From an uncultured Acetobacteraceae bacterium (GTDB taxonomy: Bacteria > Pseudomonadota > Alphaproteobacteria > Acetobacterales > Acetobacteraceae): a stretch of 39,239 nt of DNA. Where the stretch lies: contig CALMVT010000345.1 in assembly GCA_937873175.1 (NCBI GenBank), positions 1 through 39,239 on the forward strand, given 5' to 3'. Shown piece by piece: positions 10,028 to 20,482 of the stretch. The notes under the pieces were generated by a model. The model saw nothing but the letters and a program-made list of their open reading frames with translations, was not told where the DNA came from and made no database searches. Position 1 is the first letter of the stretch. Each line of letters opens with the position of its first letter. Both the position numbers and the translations under genes were made by a program.

Positions 10028-11002
10028 ATGGCGCACGCAATCCGCATCCATGCCTATGGCGGGCCGGAAGCCATGCAGTGGGACGACGTGCCGACGCCTG
10101 AGCCTGGCCCGGCCGAGGTGCTGGTCCACCACACCGCGATCGGCTTGAACTACATCGACGTTTATTTCAGGAACGGCCTTTACAAAGCGCCGTCCTTGCC
10201 CGCGGCCTTGGGCATGGAGGCGGCGGGCGTCGTCAAGGCGGTCGGTTCGGACGTGAGGAGCCTCAAGGTCGGCGACCGCGTCGCCTACGCCTCCGGGCCG
10301 ATCGGGGCGTATTCCACGGACCGGGTCATCTCCGCCGATCGGGTGGTCCGCGTGCCCGACGGGATCAGCGACCAGACAGCGGCGGCCATGATGCTGCAAG
10401 GCATGACGGCGCAGTACCTGCTGCGCCGCACCTATGCCGTGAAGAACGGCGACACGATCCTGGTCCATGCCGCGGCGGGCGGGGTCGGGCTGATCCTGTG
10501 CCAATGGGCGAAGCACCTGGGCGCGACCGTGATCGGCGTCGTGTCCACGGACGAAAAGGCGCGCATCGCGAAGGAGCACGGCGCGGCCCACGCGGTCGTC
10601 GGCTACGAGAAGCTGGCGTCCGAGGTCAAGAAGATCACGGGCGGCAAGATGGTGCCGGTCGTTTACGACAGCGTGGGCAAGGATACCTTTGCTGTCAGCC
10701 TGGACTCCTTGGCACCCCTTGGCACCATGGTCAGCTACGGCAATTCCTCCGGCCCGGTGCCGCCGTTCGAGATTGCGGTGCTCGGCGCCAAGGGCAGCCT
10801 GTTCTTGACCCGCCCGACGCTGGCCACCTACACGGCGTCGCGGGCTGACCTTGAGCGGTCGGCAGAGGACCTGATGCAGGTGGTGGCGTCGGGCGCGGTG
10901 CAGATCAAGGTCAACCAGACCTTCGCCTTGAGGGACGCGGCCGAGGCGCACCGCGCGTTGGAAGCACGCAAGACGACGGGCAGCACCGTGCTGATCCCCT
11001 GA
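10028..11002 (+). CDS. NAD(P)H:quinone oxidoreductase, zeta-crystallin family
   Basis: A 324-residue zinc-free medium-chain dehydrogenase/reductase (QorA/zeta-crystallin type) that reduces quinones with NADPH in the cytoplasm. The N-terminal GroES-like domain carries GLNYIDVYFRNGLY, a family signature, and LGMEAAGVVKAVG. The Rossmann domain has VHAAAGGVGLILCQWA near residues 150-165, the nucleotide-binding loop. The C-terminal AHRALEARKTTGSTVLIP is the standard family ending. No structural-zinc cysteine cluster is visible, which fits the quinone reductase branch. An excellent ribosome-binding site (GGAGGAGAGG, about 10012-10021) precedes the ATG. Confidence 0.93.
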   Translation: MAHAIRIHAYGGPEAMQWDDVPTPEPGPAEVLVHHTAIGLNYIDVYFRNGLYKAPSLPAALGMEAAGVVKAVGSDVRSLKVGDRVAYASGPIGAYSTDRVISADRVVRVPDGISDQTAAAMMLQGMTAQYLLRRTYAVKNGDTILVHAAAGGVGLILCQWAKHLGATVIGVVSTDEKARIAKEHGAAHAVVGYEKLASEVKKITGGKMVPVVYDSVGKDTFAVSLDSLAPLGTMVSYGNSSGPVPPFEIAVLGAKGSLFLTRPTLATYTASRADLERSAEDLMQVVASGAVQIKVNQTFALRDAAEAHRALEARKTTGSTVLIP

Positions 11003-11060
11003 TGCACAAGGCTATCAGCGGGATCGCGCTCGGGGCAGGAGGCAGCAACGGGAGAAAGCG

Positions 11061-11237
11061 ATGAGTGAATCGAACGGAGCAGACCCGGTAGCGGAGGGCA
11101 GGCGTGCGGCGGCCACCACGGGGGAGACGGTGTCAAACCCATATCCGAAGGGCACGGAGGAACACGGCAAATGGCTGGAAGGGTACGAAAACGGGCTGGC
11201 GGCCGAGGAGGGCGACCTGCCCTCGGACTTCGCTTGA
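11061..11237 (+). CDS. Small 58-residue protein with a Pro-Tyr-Pro-Lys-Gly-Thr motif (Rmf/CrpP-like)
   Basis: A short gene: ATG at 11061, TGA at 11235-11237, preceded by GGGAGA about five bases upstream. The protein has a polar, low-complexity N-terminal half, then NPYPKGTEEHGKWLEGYENG and an acidic tail. The N-P-x-P-x-G-T-x-E-x-x-x-W-x-x-G-x pattern resembles the core of small Rmf/CrpP-like proteins, which include the ribosome modulation factor. I recognise the pattern but cannot confirm the family or a ribosome role. It lies 58 bases after the quinone reductase on the same strand. Codon use is normal for this genome, supporting that it is real. Confidence 0.7.
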   Translation: MSESNGADPVAEGRRAAATTGETVSNPYPKGTEEHGKWLEGYENGLAAEEGDLPSDFA

Positions 11238-11393
11238 AGTGCCGGGTCGGGCCGGCGGCGCGTCTGCCCCATGCTGGCACGGCCGTCACCGAACTACTGG
11301 TCAACTGACACCTGGAACCCTCATTCTGAGGCGACTCGGACAGGTCGGCATGGTTCTTGAATGCTCACGTCCCATGCAAACAAGGAACCGGTG

Positions 11394-12545
11394 ATGGCGG
11401 ATGTCGTCGTGGTCGGCGCGGGGATCAGCGGCGCGGCCTCGGCCTATGAGCTTGCGACCGCCGGGTTGAAGGTGGTGCTGATCGACCGCTACGGCCCCGC
11501 CGCCATGGCATCCGGCTGGACGCTCGCCGGCGTGCGGCAATCCGGGCGTCACCCGGCCGAGCTGCCGCTGGCCCGGCGGGCGGTGTCGATTTGGGACACC
11601 CTGGCCGAGCAACTCGGCGCGCCCACGCACTACCGGCGGCGCGGCAACCTCCGCCTCGCCCGCACGCCGGAGGAGTGGGCCAGCCTCGCCGCCATGGTCG
11701 AGGAGCAATGCGCGGCCGGCCTCGATCTGTCGCTGCTCGACGCGAAGCAGGTGGCGGCGCTCGCCCCGGCGGTGTCGCCCGCGGTGCTCGGCGCGTCCTA
11801 CTGCCCCACGGACGGCCACGCCGACCCGCAGGCAACGGTGCAGGCCTTCGTGGACGCTGCGGTCCGCGCCGGCGCCGAAACGCGGTTCGGCGAGGACGTG
11901 CTGTCCATCGACACGGCGGGTGGACGGGTGGTCGGGGTGACGACAAACGCCGGGCACATCCCGGCCGGGCGTGTCATTCTGGCGGCCGGCGTGTTCGGCA
12001 ACCGGCTGCTGGGGCCGCTCGGCTTGTCCGTGCCGCTGCGGGTGCGCCTGGTGACGGCGGTGCGCACCGCCCCGGCGGCGCCGGTGCTGGATCAGGTGAT
12101 CGGCGTCGCCAACGCCGACTGCGCCGGGCGGCAGGAAGTGACGGGCCGGTTCCGCTTCACCGGCGGCAGCACCGAATGGGCCGGCGAAGTCGAAACCGGC
12201 GCCCGCCCCCGGGTACGCCCGCCGACGCGCGGGGTCGCCGACGCGATCCGCCTGTTCGGGGCCGCGGTCCCGGCGGTGCTGGACGCGCCCATCGATGAGA
12301 TCTGGGCCGGGCTGATCGACCAAACGCCCGACGCGCTGCCGGTGCTGCAGCAGGTCTCCGACCCGGCGGGCCTGGTCATCGCCATGGGCTTCTCCGGCCA
12401 CGGCTTCTGCCTCGGTCCCGTCACCGGCCAGGTCGCCGCCGCCATGGCGCAGGACCTGCCGGTGGACCTGCCGCTGGAGCCGTTCGCCCTAGCCCGCTTC
12501 GACCGCTGGAACGCGCCGAGCGAGCCGATGACGCTTCACGGATAA
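11394..12545 (+). CDS. FAD-dependent amino-acid/amine oxidase (DAO family), first of two
   Basis: A 383-residue DAO-superfamily flavoprotein that oxidises the C-N bond of amino acids, sarcosine-like amines or opines, passing electrons to oxygen or a carrier. The FAD-binding GAGISG is at residues 8-13 in the first strand-helix unit, followed by VVLIDRYG. The C-terminal AMGFSGHGFCLGPVTG is the conserved second FAD-contact segment of this family. The ATG at 11394 is preferred because AAGGA (11382-11386) precedes it at the right distance. It is the first gene of a packed operon: six bases separate it from the permease gene. The substrate is unknown; the importer context suggests it is taken up as a peptide-like or opine-like compound. 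Confidence 0.87.
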   Translation: MADVVVVGAGISGAASAYELATAGLKVVLIDRYGPAAMASGWTLAGVRQSGRHPAELPLARRAVSIWDTLAEQLGAPTHYRRRGNLRLARTPEEWASLAAMVEEQCAAGLDLSLLDAKQVAALAPAVSPAVLGASYCPTDGHADPQATVQAFVDAAVRAGAETRFGEDVLSIDTAGGRVVGVTTNAGHIPAGRVILAAGVFGNRLLGPLGLSVPLRVRLVTAVRTAPAAPVLDQVIGVANADCAGRQEVTGRFRFTGGSTEWAGEVETGARPRVRPPTRGVADAIRLFGAAVPAVLDAPIDEIWAGLIDQTPDALPVLQQVSDPAGLVIAMGFSGHGFCLGPVTGQVAAAMAQDLPVDLPLEPFALARFDRWNAPSEPMTLHG

Positions 12546-12551
12546 CGCGGC

Positions 12552-13502
12552 GTGACCCGCTTCGTCCTGCACCGGATCGGGCAAAGCCTGCTGCTGCTCC
12601 TGCTCGTCTCGATGATCGGCTTCGCCCTGCTGCACCTGGCGCCGGGCGGCCCGTTGGCGCAGTTCGCGCTGACGCCGGGCATGTCGCAGGAGGCGATGCA
12701 GCGGATCGCCCACCAGATGGGGTTGGACCAGCCTTTGCCGGCGCAGTACTGGCAGTGGCTGCGCCGCCTGCTGGTCGGCGACTGGGGCCGGTCATACCGC
12801 GACAGCCAGCCAGTGCTGTGGGTGATCGGCTCGCACCTTGGGGCGACCTTGGAGCTGATGGCCTCCTCCACCCTGCTCGCCATGATCCTCGGCACGGGGG
12901 TCGGCGTGCTGGGGGCAATCCGGCGCTACTCGCTGGCGGACTACGCCGCGATGGTGGGCGCCATGGTCGCGCTGTCCATCCCGACCTTCTGGTTCGGGCT
13001 GGTGATGATCTACGTGTTTTCCGTCCGCCTTGCCTGGCTGCCGGCCGGCAACATCGCCACGGCGGGCGACGGCTCCTTGCTCGACTACGCGCGCCACCTG
13101 ATCCAGCCCTGCGTCGTCCTGGCCCTCGTCACCGTGGCGACCTGGAGCCGCTACATGCGGGCATCCATGCTTGAGGTCATCAACCAGGATTACGTGCGCA
13201 CCGCCCGCGCCAAGGGCCTGCGCCAGCTGCAGGTGCTGGTGCACCACAGCCTGCGCAACGCGCTGCTGCCGATGATCACCGTGGCCGGGGTGCAGCTTCC
13301 GATCCTGCTGAGCGGGGCACTGGTAACGGAAACCGTGTTCACCTGGCCCGGCATGGGCCGGCTGTTCCTCGACAGCCTGGGCTACCGGGATTATCCGGTG
13401 GTCATGGGCCTGCTGATCTTCTCGGCCATCCTGGTTCTCGCCGGCAACCTGATCGCCGACCTGCTTTACGTCGTCGCCGACCCGCGGATACGCCTCACGT
13501 GA
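12552..13502 (+). CDS. ABC importer permease, DppB/OppB type
   Basis: A 316-residue inner-membrane permease of the peptide/opine/nickel importer class. The N-terminus RFVLHRIGQSLLLLLLVSMI is the family start (a basic patch then TM1). It has a periplasmic loop with GLDQPLPAQYWQWL and GDWGRSYR, about six membrane segments, and the EAA cytoplasmic coupling loop around YVRTARAKGL. The start is GTG. The stop overlaps the next gene's GTG start (13499-13502), coupling the two permeases. It pairs with the following DppC-like protein to form the channel. Confidence 0.95.
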   Translation: MTRFVLHRIGQSLLLLLLVSMIGFALLHLAPGGPLAQFALTPGMSQEAMQRIAHQMGLDQPLPAQYWQWLRRLLVGDWGRSYRDSQPVLWVIGSHLGATLELMASSTLLAMILGTGVGVLGAIRRYSLADYAAMVGAMVALSIPTFWFGLVMIYVFSVRLAWLPAGNIATAGDGSLLDYARHLIQPCVVLALVTVATWSRYMRASMLEVINQDYVRTARAKGLRQLQVLVHHSLRNALLPMITVAGVQLPILLSGALVTETVFTWPGMGRLFLDSLGYRDYPVVMGLLIFSAILVLAGNLIADLLYVVADPRIRLT

Positions 13503-14385
13503 GCGGCACCGTCGCCGACATCCCGGCCGCCTCCTTCCCGCCGGCCCGCTCCACCCGGGCGGCCACGCGCTTCTTACGGCACCGGCTGGCGGTGGCGGGG
13601 GTGGTCGTCGTGGTGCTGCTGATCGCCGCCTGCGCCATCGGGCCGATGCTCAGTCCCTACGGCCCGCTCACCATCGACTTGCGCCGCCGCTTCCAGGCGC
13701 CGCTCGCCGGGCCGCATTGGCTGGGCAGCGACCAGTTAGGGCGCGACCTGCTGGTGCGGCTGCTGATGGCCGGGCGCATCTCGTTGACCGTGGGCTTCGT
13801 CGCCATGGGCATCAGCACGGCGGTCGGCGTCCTCGTGGGCCTGCTCGCCGGCTTCTACCGCGGCTGGATCGGCACGGCGCTGATGCGCCTGGTGGACGCC
13901 GTGCTGTGCTTCCCGTCCATCTTCCTGCTGCTGACCCTCGCCGCCCTCGTCAGCCCGAGCCTTGCCACCATCACCCTGATCATCGCCCTGACCGCGTGGA
14001 TGGAGGTGGCGCGCGTGGTGCAGGGCCAGGTGATCGCGCTGCGCGAGCGCGACTTCGCCGTGGCAGCGGAGGCCATCGGCGCCAGCGACGGGTACATCAT
14101 GCTGCGTGAGCTGCTGCCCAACATCATGGCGCCGATCATCGTGGCGGCGACGCTCAACGTCGCCCGCGCCATCCTCGCCGAGTCCTACATCAGCTACCTC
14201 GGCTACGGCATCCAGCCGCCCACCGCGAGCTGGGGCAACATGCTGAACAACGCGCAGGAATATCTGGAAAGCGCCCCCTGGCTGGCGCTGCTGCCCGGCG
14301 CCGTCATCACCCTGGCCGTCACCAGCTTCAACTTCATCGGCGACGGCCTGCGCGACGCGCTGGACCCGCGAGGGGACCGTTCGGC

Positions 14386-14389
<4 letters not shown>
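13499..14389 (+). CDS. ABC importer permease, DppC/OppC type
   Basis: A 296-residue partner permease. After a roughly 30-residue cytoplasmic N-terminus comes [19 protein letters not shown] (TM1), then [23 protein letters not shown], the hallmark of DppC/OppC proteins. The EAA loop reads [15 protein letters not shown]. The C-terminus, [18 protein letters not shown], is the standard family ending. Start GTG overlaps the previous stop. The end overlaps the first ATPase gene (14386-14389), so the transporter genes are translated as a chain, consistent with fixed subunit ratios. Confidence 0.95.
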
Positions 14390-15389
<1,000 letters not shown>

Positions 15390-15393
<4 letters not shown>

Positions 15394-16415
15394 CCGATCC
15401 GCTCGTCCGGGTCCGCGGCCTCAGCAAATGGTATCCGCTGCCGCGCCGCGGCCTGTTCCGCCCCCGCGAGCAGCTTCGCGCGCTGGACGGCGTGTCCTTC
15501 GACATCCGGCGCGGCGAGGTGCTGGGGCTGGTGGGCGAGTCCGGCTCCGGCAAGACCACGGTGGGCCGCACGCTGATGCGCCTCACGGAGCCGACGCGGG
15601 GCACGATCCAGTTCCGCGGCCAGGACATCACCCACCTGCCGCGCCGCGAGCTTCGCCCGGTGCGCCGGCACATGCAGTTGGTGTTCCAGGACCCTTACGG
15701 GTCCCTCAATCCCCGCATGAGCGTTGAGCGCATCCTGTCCACCCCGCTGCTGGTCCACGAACCCGCCCTGTCCCCCCGGCAGCGCCGCAGGCGCGTCGAG
15801 GAGGCCTTGGACCTCGTCGGCCTGTTCCCCGGCGCCGCCGACCGCTACCCGCACGAGTTCTCCGGCGGCCAGCGGCAGCGCATCGGCATCGCCCGCGCGC
15901 TGATAGCCGGGCCGGAACTGCTGGTGGCGGACGAGCCGGTGTCCGCGCTGGACGTGTCGGTGCAGGCCCAGGTGGTGAACCTGCTGCTCGACCTCCGCGC
16001 GCGGCTCGGCCTCACCGTGCTGTTCGTGGCGCATGACCTGGCCGTGGTCGGCACCATCTCCGACCGGGTGGCGGTGATGTACCTGGGCCGCATCGTCGAA
16101 CTGGCGGACACGGCGGCGCTGTTCACGGGGCCGCGCCACCCTTACACGGAGGCGCTGTTCTCCGCCGTCCCCACCATCGACCCGGCGGCCCGGCGCCGCC
16201 GCATCCTGCTGCAAGGCGACGTGCCCAGCCCGGTGTCGCCCCCGTCCGGCTGCACCTTCCGCACCCGCTGTCCCTACGCGCAGTCGCGCTGCGCCGATGA
16301 GCCGCCGGATCTGCGCGAGGTTTCGCCGGGGCATTGGAAAGCCTGCGTGCGCGATGACCTCGCCTTGGCCGCGCCGATATCAGCCCCCATCCTGCAACCC
16401 ACGCAAGCCGATTAG
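15390..16415 (+). CDS. ABC importer ATPase, DppF/OppF type
   Basis: A 341-residue second ATPase of the importer. It begins at the GTG overlapping the previous stop (15390-15393). Walker A is GESGSGKTT, the Q-loop region reads [15 protein letters not shown] (a DppF/OppF marker), the signature is FSGGQRQR, and Walker B is [12 protein letters not shown] with FVAHDLAVV after it. The C-terminus has the peptide-transporter cysteine motif CTFRTRC. Together with the DppD-like protein it should form the heterodimeric engine. A 12-base gap with TAGGAG leads to the second oxidase. Confidence 0.95.
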
Positions 16416-16427
16416 GAGTGTACGCCA

Positions 16428-17756
16428 TTGGGACCCGAGATTGACCCGTTCGAGGCCGACGACCGCCAGCCCACACGGACCGGCATCGTCGTGATCGGCG
16501 GCGGCATCATCGGCGTCTCCACGGCGCTGGCGCTGGCGCAGGCCGGCGTGGCGGTGACGCTGTGCGAAAAGGGCCAGCTCGTGGCCGAGCAGTCGAGCCG
16601 CAATTGGGGCTGGGTGCGCAAGACCGGGCGCGACGAGCGGGAAATCCCGCTGATCATTGAGGCCCTGCGGATGTGGAAGGAGATGAATCGCACGGTTTCC
16701 GCCGAAACCGGCTTTCGCGAATGCGGCGTGCTGTATGTCGGCGAAACCGACGCCGACCGGGCGTATCACGAGGCCTGGCTGGAACGCGCCCAGCCCTACC
16801 AGATGAGTTCCCGCCTGGTGGAAGGCGAGGACTTGGCCGCCCTGCTGCCCGGCGCCGCCCGCGCCTTTAAATCCGGGCTGTACACCCCCGACGACGGCCG
16901 GGCGGAGCCGCAAAAGGCCGGCCCCGCCATTGCCCGCGCGGCGCAGCGCCTCGGCGCAACCATCCTCACGCAATGCGCCGTGCGCGGCCTCGACATGGCG
17001 GGGGGCCGGGTCGCGGGCGTGGTGACGGAGCACGGGCGCATCGCCTGCGACGGCGTGGTGCTGGCGGGCGGTGCTTGGTCGCGCTTGTTCTGCGGCAGCC
17101 TCGGCCTGCGCCTGCCGCAGCTCAAGGTGCGCTCCTCCGTTTTGCGCACGGCGCCGCTCCCCGGTGGACCCGAGGTGTCGGCCTGGACCAGCCAGTTTGC
17201 CTACCGCAAGCGCATGGATGGCGGCTACACGGTCGCCAACGGCTCGGCCAACGTGGTGCCGCTGGTGCCCGACACGTGGCACTTCTTCCGCGAGTTCCTG
17301 CCAGCGGCCAAGGCGACCCGGCGCAGCCTGCGCCTCCGTTTGGACGGGCGCTTCATGGCCGAGGCCCGCACCCCGCGCACCTGGGCGCTCGACGCCCCAA
17401 GCCCGTTTGAGCAGGTGCGCACGCTCGACGCCGACCCGGCGCCGGGCATCAACGGTGGGGCGGTCACGGCGCTCAAGGCGGCGTTCCCGGTGTTCCACGG
17501 CATGCAGGTCGTCCAGCAATGGGCCGGGATGATCGACGTGACGCCGGACGCGGTGCCGGTGATCAGCGCCGTGGACGACGTGCCGGGCCTGGTGGTGGCG
17601 ACCGGCTTTTCCGGCCATGGCTTCGGCATCGGCCCGGCGGCAGGGCGGCTCGCCGCCGACCTTGTCACCGGCGCCGCGCCGCTGGTCGATCCGATGCCGT
17701 TCCGCTTTTCCCGCTTCAGCGACGGATCGCCCATCATCGTTGAAGCGCCCGCCTGA
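16428..17756 (+). CDS. FAD-dependent amino-acid/amine oxidase (DAO family), second of two
   Basis: A 442-residue DAO-superfamily oxidoreductase, clearly different from the one at the head of the operon. After about 18 residues comes the FAD motif VVIGGGIIG, then SSRNWGWVRKTGRD, a diagnostic stretch for a D-amino-acid-dehydrogenase-like branch. The C-terminal VVATGFSGHGFGIGPAAG is the second FAD-contact segment. The start is TTG 16428, supported by TAGGAG at 16413-16418. It sits between the second ATPase gene and the binding protein and is probably cotranscribed. Likely chemistry is oxidative deamination of an imported amine; the exact substrate is not visible. Confidence 0.87.
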   Translation: MGPEIDPFEADDRQPTRTGIVVIGGGIIGVSTALALAQAGVAVTLCEKGQLVAEQSSRNWGWVRKTGRDEREIPLIIEALRMWKEMNRTVSAETGFRECGVLYVGETDADRAYHEAWLERAQPYQMSSRLVEGEDLAALLPGAARAFKSGLYTPDDGRAEPQKAGPAIARAAQRLGATILTQCAVRGLDMAGGRVAGVVTEHGRIACDGVVLAGGAWSRLFCGSLGLRLPQLKVRSSVLRTAPLPGGPEVSAWTSQFAYRKRMDGGYTVANGSANVVPLVPDTWHFFREFLPAAKATRRSLRLRLDGRFMAEARTPRTWALDAPSPFEQVRTLDADPAPGINGGAVTALKAAFPVFHGMQVVQQWAGMIDVTPDAVPVISAVDDVPGLVVATGFSGHGFGIGPAAGRLAADLVTGAAPLVDPMPFRFSRFSDGSPIIVEAPA

Positions 17757-17782
17757 ACCCCACCCGCACACAGGAGCCGCCC

Positions 17783-19435
17783 ATGAATGAGCATTGCGCC
17801 AACGCCCGCCTGCCGCGGCGCTCGATCCTGCAACTGGCGCTGGCGGGCGGCGCCGGCGTGCCGCTGCTGGGTACCCGCGCCCGCGCGCAAGGCAAGCCGA
17901 AGCCCGCCGGCCAGGTCGTCATCGGCATCTCGCAGGAACCCACGGTGTTCAACCCGCTGCTGCCGCACATCGAGGTGGACGACGCCGTCCACATGTCGCT
18001 GTTCAGCCCGCTTTGGGCGGTGGACCCGAAAGGCAACTTCCTGCCGCGCCTGGCAGCCGAGGTGCCCACCGTCGCCAACGGTGGCGTGTCGGAGGACGGC
18101 CTGCAATGGCGGGTCAAGCTGCGCGGCGACGTGAAATGGCATGACGGCAAGCCGTTCACCGCGGAGGACGTGAAGTTCACCCTCGACCTCATCAACGACC
18201 CCAACTTCCCCGCCGGCACCCGGTCCGGCCACGAGCTGGTGCGCGACCTCAAGGTGACGGGGCCGAACGAGGTATCCTGGCGGCTGGACAAGCCGTTCTC
18301 GCCCTACGCCTCTATCCTCGCCTGGACGTTCATCATGCCGCAGCATCTGCTCGCCGGGCAGGCCGACCCGCGCAGCTCGCCGTTCCTGCGCGCGCCGGTC
18401 GGCACCGGGCCGTTCAAGTGGAGCGAGCGCGTGCCGGGCGACCACATCACCCTGGTCGCCAACGAGGCTTATTTCGACGAAGGGCCTTACCTCGAACGGG
18501 TGGTGTTCAAGTATATCCCGGACCTCACGGTGCTTTACACCCAGTTCCGCACCGGCGACATCGACTACATCAGCCTGCAAGGCATCACGGCCGACCACTA
18601 CAAGGAAGCCAAGGCGCTGCCCAACCGGGTGGTCATGCCCAACCCGACGGCCAGCATCGAGAACTTCTACTTCAACCTGGGCCTGCCGCAGTTCAAGGAC
18701 CCGGCGGTACGCCAAGCGTTGTACATGAGCCTCGACAAAGCCAGCATCATCAACGACCTGTACTATGGCCTGCCGCGCCCGACCGAGTCCTACCTCCCGC
18801 CGGCGTCCTGGGCCTTTGATCCCGAACTGCCGAAGCAGGTCTATGACCCGGAGCGTGCCAAGGCGATGCTGGACGGCGCCGGGTGGAAGCCCGGCCGCGG
18901 TGGCATCCGCGAAAAGGACGGGGTGAAGCTGCAGTTCAGCAACTCCACCACCGCGGGCAACCACCTGCGTGAGCAGGTGCAGCAGCTCCTGCAGCAGAAC
19001 TGGCAGGACCTCGGCGTCGCCATGACGATCAAGAACCTGCCAGCCGCCGTGATGTGGGGCGAGTACTGGACACAGTCCAAGTTCGAGACGGCCATCGTCG
19101 GCAACAACTTCATGACCGGCCCGGACCCGGCGGCGGACGACTACTTCAGCAGCAAGGCGATCGCCGCGCAGGGCGGCTCCGGCACCAACACGATGCAGTA
19201 TGTCAACCCGCAGCTCGACGCGCTGATGCAGCAGGGCGCGGCGACCCTGGACCGCGCCAAGCGGATCGAGGCCTACCGCGGCGTGCAGTCCGTGCTGCGC
19301 CAGAACCTGCCGTTTCTGCCAATCTTCGAGTACGTCCTCGTGGAGGGCCTCAAGACGGGGCTGACCGGCTATCAGCCGAACATCAACGTCCGGATCAACG
19401 CCTGGAACCTCAACACCTGGCGCTGGACGACCTGA
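17783..19435 (+). CDS. ABC importer periplasmic binding protein (SBP family 5)
   Basis: A 550-residue solute-binding protein for peptides or similar compounds, which delivers ligand to the permeases encoded just upstream. The N-terminus has a likely Tat signal (PRRSILQLALAGG, twin arginines at 12-13) with cleavage after the ARA near residue 35. Family-5 landmarks are KWHDGKPFTAEDVKFTLDLI, GTGPFKWSERVPGDHITLVAN and VRQALYMSLDKASIINDLYYG. It has a CAGGAG ribosome-binding site. The binding-protein gene is last in the operon, whereas it is often first. The gene converges with soxA with a one-base gap. Confidence 0.94.
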   Translation: MNEHCANARLPRRSILQLALAGGAGVPLLGTRARAQGKPKPAGQVVIGISQEPTVFNPLLPHIEVDDAVHMSLFSPLWAVDPKGNFLPRLAAEVPTVANGGVSEDGLQWRVKLRGDVKWHDGKPFTAEDVKFTLDLINDPNFPAGTRSGHELVRDLKVTGPNEVSWRLDKPFSPYASILAWTFIMPQHLLAGQADPRSSPFLRAPVGTGPFKWSERVPGDHITLVANEAYFDEGPYLERVVFKYIPDLTVLYTQFRTGDIDYISLQGITADHYKEAKALPNRVVMPNPTASIENFYFNLGLPQFKDPAVRQALYMSLDKASIINDLYYGLPRPTESYLPPASWAFDPELPKQVYDPERAKAMLDGAGWKPGRGGIREKDGVKLQFSNSTTAGNHLREQVQQLLQQNWQDLGVAMTIKNLPAAVMWGEYWTQSKFETAIVGNNFMTGPDPAADDYFSSKAIAAQGGSGTNTMQYVNPQLDALMQQGAATLDRAKRIEAYRGVQSVLRQNLPFLPIFEYVLVEGLKTGLTGYQPNINVRINAWNLNTWRWTT

Positions 19436-19436
19436 C

Positions 19437-20162
19437 CTACGGGCGGACGGCCGGAGTTTCCACGGGCAAGCCGTTCGACCGCCAGCCGAGGTAGAATTGC
19501 AGCGCCGCCATTTCGGGGCTGCCGGGTGGCAGCGGCTCGGCCCGCACGCCGGCCAGGCAGTTTCGCAGGCGGCGGTCCAGCGATCCCAGCCCTTGCCATT
19601 CCAGGCGATACAGCGGGTAGCCGTTCACCTGCCCCTGCGGGATGCGCGCCCCGCCCAGGCGCTGCCCGGCGAGGCCGTCATGGCATTGCGCGCAGGACAG
19701 GTTCAACTGGCCTTGCCGCTCCGTGAACAGCGCCCGGCCCTGCTGGAGCCACGCCTGCGCCGGGCCGCTCCCGTCGATGGCGACCGGCAGGCCGCGCGAT
19801 TGCCGGCCGACCAGGGCCGTCACCGACAGCATCTCCTCGCTGTCCGACCCCCACGCCGCTTGGCCCGTCCGCGCCCGGCATTGGTTGACCTGCGCGCCCA
19901 GCGTGACCGGACGGCCCAGGGCCGGGTCGTAGCGCGGGTAACGGGCGGACACGCCGCGCACCGACTCCGGCGTCCCGTGGCAGGACGCGCAGCCCTCCGC
20001 CCACAGCGCCGCGCCCTGCTCGACCCACAGCATCCCCGGGTTCTCGGCGTCGTCGTCCTGCATGGCCTGCACCGCCGGGCTGGCGTCGTCGTGGCCGCTG
20101 CGCGGGGCCGCGCCCGCGAGCAGGAGGGCGGCGACGAAAAGGGCAGCGCGCCGCCGGATCAT
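19437..20162 (-). CDS. soxA: Sulfur-oxidation diheme cytochrome SoxA
   Basis: A 241-residue SoxA. Residues 1-19 form a signal peptide (RRRAALFVAALLLAG), so it acts in the periplasm. Two c-type heme sites are present, CASCH (58-62) and CAQCH (157-161). A late Cys (about 202, in LRNC) corresponds to the modified cysteine ligand of the catalytic heme, and NQCRARTGQ is a SoxA-type segment. With SoxX it normally joins thiosulfate oxidatively to the SoxY carrier cysteine. It is the last gene of the minus-strand cluster; the ATG overlaps the soxZ stop (ATGA, 20159-20162). Confidence 0.94.
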   Translation of the reverse strand: MIRRRAALFVAALLLAGAAPRSGHDDASPAVQAMQDDDAENPGMLWVEQGAALWAEGCASCHGTPESVRGVSARYPRYDPALGRPVTLGAQVNQCRARTGQAAWGSDSEEMLSVTALVGRQSRGLPVAIDGSGPAQAWLQQGRALFTERQGQLNLSCAQCHDGLAGQRLGGARIPQGQVNGYPLYRLEWQGLGSLDRRLRNCLAGVRAEPLPPGSPEMAALQFYLGWRSNGLPVETPAVRP

Positions 20163-20476
20163 TCCACGACGATCAGCGCCGTCTCGGTCTGCGACGCGCC
20201 GCTGTCGTCCATCCAGGTGAAGGTGAACGCCCCGCTGTCCTCTGCCCGGGCGGAGAACGCCAGGAACGGGTTTGCCGCGATGGCGGGGAACAGCGCCAGC
20301 CGGATCACCTCCGCGCCGTTGTAGGTGCATACGAAGTCGTGGATCACCATGCGCGGCACCGCCCGGCCCATTTCGTCCCGGCGCTGGCCGCTTTCCATGG
20401 GGTGGCTGATCAGGATCTTGATCTCCACCGCCTCGCCCTTCTTCGCCGTTTTCGGCACGTTCAGCAGCACGCGCAT
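20159..20476 (-). CDS. soxZ: Sulfur-carrier complex subunit SoxZ
   Basis: A 105-residue SoxZ, the immunoglobulin-fold partner of the SoxY carrier. Landmarks are VEIKILISHPMESGQRRD, IHDFVCTYNGAEVIR and the central segment ANPFLAFSARAEDSG. As usual there is no signal peptide; SoxZ is thought to be exported bound to the Tat substrate SoxY. It lies six bases after soxY and overlaps soxA by four. Length and sequence are typical. Confidence 0.95.
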   Translation of the reverse strand: MRVLLNVPKTAKKGEAVEIKILISHPMESGQRRDEMGRAVPRMVIHDFVCTYNGAEVIRLALFPAIAANPFLAFSARAEDSGAFTFTWMDDSGASQTETALIVVE

Positions 20477-20482
20477 ATTCGG

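Noticed and set aside
13492-13503. CACGTG palindrome at the junction of the two permease genes as a second parS.
   Set aside because: Only the central 10 bases are symmetric; the TGTT/AACA arms are absent.
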